Below, piece after piece: positions 1-5,029 of a DNA stretch of 5,739 nucleotides (positions are counted from its first letter, which is position 1; each line of letters opens with the position of its first letter). The notes beneath the pieces are model-generated. The model made no database searches. It saw only the letters and a program-made list of their open reading frames with translations, and was not told the DNA's origin. Origin of the DNA: an uncultured Verrucomicrobiota bacterium. GTDB lineage: Bacteria > Verrucomicrobiota > Verrucomicrobiae > Opitutales > Opitutaceae. The stretch is taken from NCBI GenBank assembly GCA_946481225.1, contig CAMLNJ010000228.1, forward strand, positions 1-5,739. Direction: 5' to 3'. The translations under genes and the position numbers were made by a program.

Positions 1-19
1 TTCTTGCGGCCAATCTCCG
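1..19 (+). repeat. Partial copy of the GCGGCCAAT element end, upstream of pabB
   Basis: Bases 1-19 match 4955-4977 (the right end of the intergenic inverted repeat and its flank) if two 2-nt gaps are allowed. TTGCGGCCAAT at 4-14 is an exact 11-nt match. It ends 11 nt before the pabB start codon; the rest of any element lies outside the window. Confidence 0.5.
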
Positions 20-25
20 CCGCCC

Positions 26-1354
26 ATGCGCCAGCCTCCTCTCGTCGAGCAACTCCCCGCGTCCCCCGCGCTCGACCCTGCCCGGCTCTGGCCCGCCTTC
101 GCCGCCCGCCCCGGCTGCGCCTTCCTCGACACCGCCCTGCCCGGCCCGCGCGCCCGCTTCAGCATCCTCGCCTGCGAACCGAAACAAATCGTGCGCGCCT
201 CCGCGAACGGCGCCGACACCCTCGATTTTCTCCGAGACCACCTCGCCGCCCGCGCCTGCGCGCCGGTCCCCGGCCTGCCCTTCGTCGGCGGCGCCATCGG
301 CTGGCTCGGCTACGAGGCGGGCGCCGCGCAGGACCGCGTGTATTCGCAAAACCCCGACGCCGCGCCGCGCCTGCCCGCCCTCGCCTTCGGCATCTACGAC
401 GAGGCGCTGATCTTCGACCACGGCACCGGCCTCGCCACCCTCGTCGCCGCCGATTCGGCCGGCCTCGCCCGCCTCCGGACCCTGCTCCCTGCTCCAGGCT
501 CCTCGCTCCCTGCTCCTCTTCCCGCCTGCACGGTCGGCCCGCTCCGCCCCGATCTCGACCGCGCCGCCTACGCCGAGGCCATCCGCCGCATCCGCGACTA
601 CATCGCCGCGGGCGACGTTTATCAGGTCAACTTCACCCAACGCTTCACCGCGCCCTTCTCCGGCTCCGCCGCCGCGCTCCACGCCCGCCTCCGCGATCTC
701 AGCCCAGCCCCGCACGCCGCCTACCTCGATTTCGGCGACCACCAGATCGTCTCCAGCACCCCCGAGCGCCTGCTCCGCGTCTCCGGCCGCCGCCTCGAAA
801 CGCGCCCGATCAAGGGCACCATCGCCCGCCTAGCCGATCCCGCCGCCGACGCCGCCCACCGCGCCCGCCTCCTCGCCAGCGCCAAGGACCACGCCGAGCT
901 CCTCATGATCGTCGACCTCGCCCGCAACGACCTCGGCCGCGTCGCCGCGCCCGGCACCGTTCGCGTCGAGGCCCGCCACGACCTCGAGACCTACGCCACC
1001 GTCCACCACCTCGTCGCCACCGTCTCCGCCGAACTCGCGCCCGGCCTCGACCGCTTCGACGCCCTCCGCGCGCTCCACCCCGGCGGCAGCATCACCGGCG
1101 CGCCCAAGATCCGCGCCATGCAGATCGTCTCCGAGCTCGAACCCGTCCCGCGCCACGCCTACACCGGCGCCCTCGGCTACCTCGGCTATGACGGCGACGC
1201 CGACCTCGCCATCGCCATCCGCACCATCACCTGCGCCGACGGACTCGCCACCTACCACGTCGGCGGCGGCATCACCTGGGACAGCGACGCCGGCTCCGAA
1301 TACGAGGAAACCCTCCACAAAGGCCGCGCCATGCGGCAGGCGCTCTCCTCCTGA
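26..1354 (+). CDS. pabB: Aminodeoxychorismate synthase component I (PabB)
   Basis: The 442-residue product is full length for PabB (E. coli about 453). With a glutaminase partner (PabA) it would turn chorismate and ammonia into 4-amino-4-deoxychorismate, in the cytoplasm, for folate synthesis. The N-terminal lobe (about 1-150) is followed by a chorismate-binding domain (about 175-440) with GDVYQVNFTQRF (196-207), STPERLL (244-250), PIKGT (261-265), ELLMIVDLARNDLGRV (291-306), HPGGSITGAPK (351-361) and GGGITWDSDAGSEYEET (413-429). Lys263 in PIKGT is the active-site lysine position of PabB; anthranilate synthase TrpE has PIAGT there, which decides the call. ATG 26 is used because the next residues align with the usual N-terminus; no Shine-Dalgarno site is visible. 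A Pro/Ala/Ser/Leu-rich insert (about 152-168) separates the lobes and contains a 21-bp repeat. The gene is followed by pabC 38 nt downstream. PabA is not seen. Confidence 0.95.
   Translation: MRQPPLVEQLPASPALDPARLWPAFAARPGCAFLDTALPGPRARFSILACEPKQIVRASANGADTLDFLRDHLAARACAPVPGLPFVGGAIGWLGYEAGAAQDRVYSQNPDAAPRLPALAFGIYDEALIFDHGTGLATLVAADSAGLARLRTLLPAPGSSLPAPLPACTVGPLRPDLDRAAYAEAIRRIRDYIAAGDVYQVNFTQRFTAPFSGSAAALHARLRDLSPAPHAAYLDFGDHQIVSSTPERLLRVSGRRLETRPIKGTIARLADPAADAAHRARLLASAKDHAELLMIVDLARNDLGRVAAPGTVRVEARHDLETYATVHHLVATVSAELAPGLDRFDALRALHPGGSITGAPKIRAMQIVSELEPVPRHAYTGALGYLGYDGDADLAIAIRTITCADGLATYHVGGGITWDSDAGSEYEETLHKGRAMRQALSS
481..516 (+). repeat. Intragenic 21-bp-period repeat in pabB
   Basis: CCTGCTCC occurs at 481-488, 488-495 and 509-516. 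The block at 488-508 is read in pabB frame as PAPGSSL and is the same 21-bp module, apart from two substitutions, as 5642-5662 in the methyltransferase gene. It encodes a Pro/Ala/Ser/Leu-rich linker between the two lobes of PabB. Confidence 0.75.
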
Positions 1355-1392
1355 TCTTTCCGTTCGCTTAATCGTTCTCCTCCGCCCTCGCC

Positions 1393-2202
1393 ATGTCTCT
1401 CGCCCCCCAAGTCCTTCTCGACGGCCAACTCCTCCCCGCCGCCCAGGCAAAAGTCTCCGCCCTCTCCGATGGCTTCCAATTCGGCCTCGGCGCCTTCGAG
1501 ACGATCCGCACCCGAGACGGCCGCCCGCTCCTTTTCACCGCCCACCACGCCCGGCTCTCCGCCTCCTGCGCCGCGCTCGGACTCGAGGCCCCGCCGCCCC
1601 CCGAGGAACTCGCCACCCGCGTCACCCGCCTCCTCGCCGCCGTCCGCATGCCCGCCGCCGCGGTGAAAATCGTCCGCTACAAGGAACTCGCGCGCACCGC
1701 CGAGCTCATCACCGCCCGCGCCCTGCCGTATTCGGCTCCTGACTACCTGCGCGGCTTCAAGCTCATGACCTTTCGCCAAGGCGAACGCGACGGCCGCATC
1801 ACCGGACACAAGACCCTCAACTACCTCGAAAACCTCCTCGCCCGCCAGGCGGCGAAAGCGGCCGGCGCCGACGAGGCGCTCTTCGTCACGCCATCCGGCC
1901 AGGTTCTCGAAGGCGCCGCCAGCAGCCTCTTCATCGTGAAGGACGGCCACGCCTACACGCCGCCCCTCGCCGCCGGCATCCTCCCCGGCGTCGCCCGCTC
2001 CCGCGTTCTCCAGCTCATCGGCCCCGAACGCGCCCGTGAAAAGCCGCTCACCCTCGACGAGGTCCGCGCCGCCCAGGAATGCTTCATCACCAACGCCCTC
2101 ATGCAGGTGATGCCCGTCTGCGCGCTCGACGACCACAAGTTCCCCGCCCACTCCCCCGAGACCAGCGCCGTCCGCCAACGCTTCGTCAACGCGCCCGAAT
2201 AA
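1393..2202 (+). CDS. pabC: Class IV PLP aminotransferase, probable aminodeoxychorismate lyase (PabC)
   Basis: The 269-residue protein matches the length of E. coli PabC. It has the fold-type IV hallmarks: FGLGAFETIRTRDG (about 30-43), the PLP-binding lysine in GHKTLNYLENLLAR (Lys140 by position), Glu173 in LEGAASSLF (the conserved Glu-Gly-x-x-S motif that contacts the cofactor) and GILPGVARSRVL (195-206). PabC eliminates pyruvate from aminodeoxychorismate to give 4-aminobenzoate. Sequence alone does not cleanly separate PabC from branched-chain or D-amino acid aminotransferases, so the lyase call rests on its position 38 nt after pabB in the same orientation. The two genes are probably one transcription unit, with no terminator between them. 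The 20 nt before the ATG are pyrimidine-rich with no Shine-Dalgarno site. No frameshift or missing key residue is seen. Confidence 0.85.
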   Translation: MSLAPQVLLDGQLLPAAQAKVSALSDGFQFGLGAFETIRTRDGRPLLFTAHHARLSASCAALGLEAPPPPEELATRVTRLLAAVRMPAAAVKIVRYKELARTAELITARALPYSAPDYLRGFKLMTFRQGERDGRITGHKTLNYLENLLARQAAKAAGADEALFVTPSGQVLEGAASSLFIVKDGHAYTPPLAAGILPGVARSRVLQLIGPERAREKPLTLDEVRAAQECFITNALMQVMPVCALDDHKFPAHSPETSAVRQRFVNAPE

Positions 2203-2203
2203 A

Positions 2204-2225
2204 CCGGAATCGATCTGCGATCCGG
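2204..2225 (+). terminator. Weak hairpin after pabC
   Basis: CCGGAATCG (2204-2212) pairs with CGATCCGG (2218-2225) around a 5-nt loop, with one bulged A, starting just after the pabC stop. The sequence after it (CTCGATTCGTTATTG) has no clean run of T, so termination would be weak or factor-dependent. If it works, it separates the pabBC unit from the TPM pair; otherwise all four genes could be co-transcribed. Confidence 0.3.
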
Positions 2226-2260
2226 CTCGATTCGTTATTGATATTCCGCGGCGCGTTTCC

Positions 2261-3289
2261 TTGGTGACACGCGTGCGCATCGCACTCTTTCCCCTTCACG
2301 GGTTTCACGTCTCCATTCTCGCAGCGGTGGTCTTCCAAATCGCCGCTTTCTCCACGCTCTCGGCCGAGACGATTCCACCGGTTCCACAGAACCATTTCAA
2401 CGACTACGCCAACGTCGTCTCCGACTCGGTCGAGCGCCAGCTCAACGAGCGCCTCGCCGCTTTCGAGCGCGGCACCTCCAACCAGGTGGTCGTCGCGGTC
2501 TTCGCGCGGATGGACTCCTCAGCCCCCGTGCGCGACTACACCCTCCGCATTGCCCAGGCATGGGGCGTCGGCCGCAAGGATCGCGACAACGGCGTCGTGC
2601 TCTTCGCCTTCATGCAGGAGCGGCAGCTCTACCTCCAGGTCGGCGTCGGCCTCGAGCCGCGCATCCCCGACTCGCTCGCGCAGCGCATCATCAATCAAGA
2701 CATCGTGCCGCGTTTCCGCGCCCGCGACATCGACGGCGGCCTGCGCTCCGGCGTGGATGCGATCCTCTCCGCGATCCGCGCCGAGCCCGCCGCCACCCGC
2801 CGGGTTGGCGCGCCCGTCGCGCATTCAGCCGCACATCCAGTCTCCACGCCTGTGGAGCATCCAGTTGCTCACGACATTCCTGTGGAGGCCCCCGCCACCC
2901 CGCCAGCCCCACCGGTATCCGAGCCCCACACCCGATCCATTCCCTCGTCACCCGCCGTTTATCGTTCCTCTGGCGATCACGGCGGAGGACTGTTTTTCGG
3001 TTTTTTCCTGCTCGTGATCATCGTCGCGGTGGTCCGGCTTCTCAGCGGCCTCGCGGGTAGCAACATCGGTGACGTCATCCCAGGCAACGACGACGAGGAC
3101 CTCGACTACGATTCCTCGGGCCCCCGCCGCTCAACCGTGTTCAGCCGGCGCACGAGCACTTGGGATCACCGGCCTCGCTTCGGCGGCTTCGGCGGGTCCG
3201 GCGGGTCCGGCAGCCGCGCCTCCGGAGGCGGTTCGTTCTCCCGAGGAGGCGGCAGCTTCCGCGGCGGCGGCGCGGGAGGAGGATGGTAA
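2261..3289 (+). CDS. Secreted/membrane-anchored TPM-domain protein (YgcG-like)
   Basis: About 342 residues. A hydrophobic N-terminus ending in STLSA (cleavage likely after residue 35) looks like a signal peptide. A TPM domain follows at about 46-172, with FNDYANVVSD, NQVVVAVFARM, WGVGRKDRDNGVVLFAFM (101-118), LYLQVGVGLEPRIPD and a closing DIDGGLRSGVDAIL. Then come a Pro/Ala/His-rich linker (about 175-240), one transmembrane segment (about 244-264), an acidic stretch (NDDEDLDYD) and a Gly/Ser/Arg tail ending GGGAGGGW, a typical ending for this family. The TPM domain would therefore lie outside the cytoplasmic membrane. The molecular role is unknown; some plant TPM proteins act in photosystem repair, which does not transfer here. 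The start is uncertain: TTG 2261, GTG 2264 or GTG 2273 all fit, and GGTGA at 2263-2267 could serve GTG 2273. It lies directly upstream of a second TPM gene. Confidence 0.85.
   Translation: MVTRVRIALFPLHGFHVSILAAVVFQIAAFSTLSAETIPPVPQNHFNDYANVVSDSVERQLNERLAAFERGTSNQVVVAVFARMDSSAPVRDYTLRIAQAWGVGRKDRDNGVVLFAFMQERQLYLQVGVGLEPRIPDSLAQRIINQDIVPRFRARDIDGGLRSGVDAILSAIRAEPAATRRVGAPVAHSAAHPVSTPVEHPVAHDIPVEAPATPPAPPVSEPHTRSIPSSPAVYRSSGDHGGGLFFGFFLLVIIVAVVRLLSGLAGSNIGDVIPGNDDEDLDYDSSGPRRSTVFSRRTSTWDHRPRFGGFGGSGGSGSRASGGGSFSRGGGSFRGGGAGGGW
3275..3282 (+). promoter_or_regulatory. Shine-Dalgarno site inside the end of the upstream TPM gene
   Basis: GGAGGAGG lies just before the stop codon of the first TPM gene (TAA 3287-3289) and 9 nt before ATG 3292. 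It is the strongest ribosome-binding sequence in the window. It also encodes part of the Gly-rich tail of the upstream protein, so the two genes are probably translationally coupled. It selects ATG 3292 over ATG 3283, which directly abuts it. Confidence 0.8.
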
Positions 3290-3291
3290 TC

Positions 3292-3732
3292 ATGAAAAAC
3301 GACTCCTCCGGCATTCCCCTCGAAATCGATTTCGACCGCGTGCAAACCGCGGTCTCCGCCGCCGAACTCCGCACCTCGGGTGAGCTTCGCGTCGTCGTCT
3401 CTCGCTCCGCGGCGCCCGACCCCGTCGCAAACGCCCGACGCGAATTCGACCGCCTCGGCATGGCCGGAACCGACGCCCGCAACGGCGTGCTCATCTTCCT
3501 CGCGCCTCGCAGCCGCACCTTCGCGATCATCGGCGACGAAGCCATCCACGCGCATTGCGGCGAGTCCTTCTGGCGCGAGGTCGCCTCCGCCATGGAAACT
3601 GAATTCCGGCGCGGCGACTTCACCGCCGGCCTCGTCCTCGGCCTCGAACGCGCCGGCGCCCTGCTCGCCACGCACTTCCCGCGTCGGCCCGCCGACCAAA
3701 ACGAACTTCCCGACCGCGTGGAGGTCGTCTAA
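3292..3732 (+). CDS. Short cytoplasmic TPM-domain protein
   Basis: The 146-residue protein has the second, compact TPM type: ELRTSGELRVVVSRSA (25-40), a central LGMAGTDARNGVLIFLAPRSRTFAIIGDEAI (55-85) with the RNGVLIF signature, FWREVASAME (93-102), FRRGDFTAGLVLGLERAGALLATHFP (105-130) and the family ending DQNELPDRV (135-143). It has no signal peptide or transmembrane segment, unlike its neighbour, so the pair probably works across or beside the membrane, with this partner inside. The function of this family is not established. The start at ATG 3292 is supported by GGAGG 9 nt upstream and by the protein beginning just before the domain. It starts 2 nt after the previous stop, so it is in an operon with the first TPM gene. 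Its stop codon overlaps that of the convergent DUF72 gene. Confidence 0.85.
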   Translation: MKNDSSGIPLEIDFDRVQTAVSAAELRTSGELRVVVSRSAAPDPVANARREFDRLGMAGTDARNGVLIFLAPRSRTFAIIGDEAIHAHCGESFWREVASAMETEFRRGDFTAGLVLGLERAGALLATHFPRRPADQNELPDRVEVV

Positions 3733-4703
3733 CCGCGTTCCCGACGCTTCCGCGCGCCCCCGCCATAGCGCGGCCAGTTCACCCGCGGCACCTCCGACAC
3801 GCTGTCCGGCGGCGGCACGCCCTCCGGCTCCGGCCCGAGTCCGAGCCGATGGGCCAGCTTCATCGCGTCGTAGGGCGCCTGCACCTTCACGTCGTTGTCG
3901 AAGTAGACAAACACATCGCGCCCCTTCGCCGCCCTCTTCGCCGCCTGCCCGACGCGTCGCGCGTCCTTGACCTCGCCGCCCTTTCGCCACGCGTCGATCC
4001 GCCGCGCCCAATCCGCCAGCGCCTCGTCGCTGTAGCCCGACGCATACAACTCCTCGTCCCCGTGCAACCGCACGTAGACGAAGTCCGCTGTCACGTCCTC
4101 CATCAGCGGCCACTTCCCGGCCGTGTCCGCCACCACCAGCCCGATCCGGTGCCGCCGCAGCTGCGCGACAAACTCCTCCGTCTCGAACGACCGATGCCGG
4201 ATCTCCACCGCATGCCGCAACCGCCGCGACCGGTCGATCTCCAGCCACGGCTCCGCCTTCAGATGCTCGTCGTGCCGCGCCGCCAGATCCGCCGCCTCCG
4301 CCGTCGTGCGCGGCAGCTGCTCGAAAAACGCCTCCATCTTCTTCGCGTCATACTTAAACGACGGTGGAAACTGCCACAAAATCGGCCCGAATTTCGGCCC
4401 CAGCCGCAGCACGCCCGACGCGAAGAAATTCGCCAGCGGCGTCTCGATCTCCCGAAGCCGCTTGATGTGCGTGATGAAACGCGGCGCCTTCACCGAAAAC
4501 TGAAAATGCGTCGGCGTCGCCTCGCCCCACGCCCCGTAGCTCGCCGGCCGCTGCAACGAATAAAACGACCCGTTGATCTCGATCGTCGGAAACACGCTCG
4601 ACGCATAGGCCAGCTCATTCCGCTGCGGCAGCCCCTTCGGATAAAACACTCCCCGCCACGGCGCATAGCGCCAACCCGAGATCCCGATGTTGATCGATGC
4701 CAT
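3729..4703 (-). CDS. DUF72 (YecE-like) TIM-barrel protein
   Basis: The 324-residue product carries the DUF72 pattern throughout: ISGWRYAPWRGVFYPKGL (8-25), FPTIEINGSFYSL (38-50), HFQFSVKAPRFITHIKRL (66-83), GPILWQFPPSF (106-116), HAVEIRHRSF (164-173), VYVRLHG (209-215) and VFVYFDNDVKVQAPYDAMKL (264-283). It is soluble, with no signal or membrane segment. DUF72 proteins are predicted TIM barrels of unknown biochemical activity; no substrate can be named. The C-terminus (about 290-324) is a Pro-rich and then basic tail. ATG 4703 is chosen because GAGGAA (plus-strand 4709-4714) sits 5 nt upstream and the family motif starts six residues in. A longer reading frame continues upstream, but only through repeats. 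The gene is convergent with the TPM pair and divergent from the methyltransferase gene. Confidence 0.92.
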   Translation of the reverse strand: MASINIGISGWRYAPWRGVFYPKGLPQRNELAYASSVFPTIEINGSFYSLQRPASYGAWGEATPTHFQFSVKAPRFITHIKRLREIETPLANFFASGVLRLGPKFGPILWQFPPSFKYDAKKMEAFFEQLPRTTAEAADLAARHDEHLKAEPWLEIDRSRRLRHAVEIRHRSFETEEFVAQLRRHRIGLVVADTAGKWPLMEDVTADFVYVRLHGDEELYASGYSDEALADWARRIDAWRKGGEVKDARRVGQAAKRAAKGRDVFVYFDNDVKVQAPYDAMKLAHRLGLGPEPEGVPPPDSVSEVPRVNWPRYGGGARKRRERG

Positions 4704-4708
4704 GAGCG

Positions 4709-4714
4709 TTCCTC
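4709..4714 (-). promoter_or_regulatory. Shine-Dalgarno site of the DUF72 gene
   Basis: Read on the minus strand this is GAGGAA, 5 nt before ATG 4703. It decides the start against the longer upstream reading frame that runs through the 21-bp tandem repeats. Confidence 0.7.
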
Positions 4715-4724
4715 GCATTGAGCG

Positions 4725-4766
4725 TCCAGCCTTGCCGCCTCGCATTCCAGCCTTGCCGCCTCGCAT
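4725..4766. repeat. Perfect tandem duplication of a 21-bp unit upstream of the DUF72 gene
   Basis: Bases 4725-4745 and 4746-4766 are identical. Each unit begins TCCAGCCTTG and ends CCTCGCAT. A further CCTCGCAT at 4711-4718 looks like a remnant of a third unit. The repeat lies 22 nt upstream of the DUF72 start codon, probably in its 5' leader. On the minus strand it would read MRGGKAG twice in frame with the gene, but the ribosome-binding site nearer the gene argues against translation. Confidence 0.85.
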
Positions 4767-4855
4767 GCTAGCCGCTTCCGCCCGCCGCCCCATCCGGTCC
4801 GCTCTCGTCTTAACCCCAGGAAAACTCCGCCCTTCCGCCGCCACCGAACCGATCG

Positions 4856-4970
4856 ATTGGCCGCGATAGAACGCAAAGTTCGACGAGCGCAAGGTGCGCT
4901 CCAGGCGCCTATAGGCGCGCGGGAAAGCATCATAGGCACAGGTGGATCTTTGCGTTCTTTTGCGGCCAAT
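4856..4970. repeat. 115-nt inverted-repeat element in the divergent intergenic region
   Basis: The arms at 4856-4878 and 4948-4970 are 23 nt each. They pair at 21 of 23 positions, with one G-T wobble and one mismatch; the outer ends read ATTGGCCGC and GCGGCCAAT. The 69-nt centre holds two further structures: a 6-bp hairpin at 4885-4901 (GAGCGC, 5-nt loop, GCGCTC) and a perfect 14-bp palindrome GCGCCTATAGGCGC at 4905-4918. It encodes no credible protein. A MITE-like or REP-like element, or a structured regulatory region, would fit. No clear target-site duplication flanks it. Confidence 0.75.
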
Positions 4971-5029
4971 AACTCCGTTCCGCCCGCCCTCGGCCTCGCG
5001 TTCCATCACTTTGGGCCTTTGCTCCGCCC

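Larger units (their letters stand above)
4704..5029. other. Divergent intergenic region between the DUF72 and methyltransferase genes
   Basis: These 326 nt hold the DUF72 ribosome-binding site, the 21-bp tandem repeat (4725-4766), a stretch with nothing recognisable (4767-4855), the 115-nt inverted-repeat element (4856-4970) and a pyrimidine-rich leader before the methyltransferase gene (4971-5029). Promoters for both genes must lie here or inside the element, but I see no convincing -35/-10 pair. Short reading frames in it have no recognisable protein character. Confidence 0.7.

Noticed and set aside
4..1191. Arg/Pro-rich plus-strand frame of 395 codons overlapping pabB
   Set aside because: Composition is that of a shifted GC-rich frame; the overlapping pabB frame carries all the conserved motifs.
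26..1354. Anthranilate synthase component I (TrpE) for the first gene
   Set aside because: The active-site segment is PIKGT, the PabB form, not PIAGT, and the neighbour is a PabC-type lyase; no trp genes are nearby.
1393..2202. Branched-chain or D-amino acid aminotransferase for the second gene
   Set aside because: Not excluded by motifs alone, but the 269-residue length and adjacency to pabB make aminodeoxychorismate lyase more likely.
1252..2280. Long minus-strand reading frame (342 codons) opposite pabC
   Set aside because: Gly/Glu/Ala-rich translation with no family pattern; it lies opposite the clearly conserved pabC and is open only because of high GC and third-position C bias.
3160..3291. 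Upstream extension of the second TPM gene
   Set aside because: The extension is an Arg-rich shadow of the Gly-rich tail of the first TPM protein; a strong ribosome-binding site points to ATG 3292.
3750..3773. Hairpin CCGCGC/GCGCGG as a terminator for the TPM pair
   Set aside because: Short stem with a 12-nt loop, no T run, and it lies inside the DUF72 coding sequence.
3166..4248. Long minus-strand reading frame (360 codons) across the TPM and DUF72 region
   Set aside because: Low-complexity translation in a shadow frame of the DUF72 gene and antisense to both TPM genes.
4725..4766. CRISPR-like array
   Set aside because: The two units are directly adjacent with no spacers, and there are no cas genes.
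4687..4869. 60-codon plus-strand frame in the intergenic region
   Set aside because: It overlaps the DUF72 start antisense and consists largely of translated repeat sequence; no ribosome-binding site or protein-like character.
4704..5009. N-terminal extension of the DUF72 protein by about 100 residues
   Set aside because: The added sequence translates the inverted repeat and the 21-bp repeats (MRGGKAG twice). A Shine-Dalgarno site and the family N-terminus both support ATG 4703.
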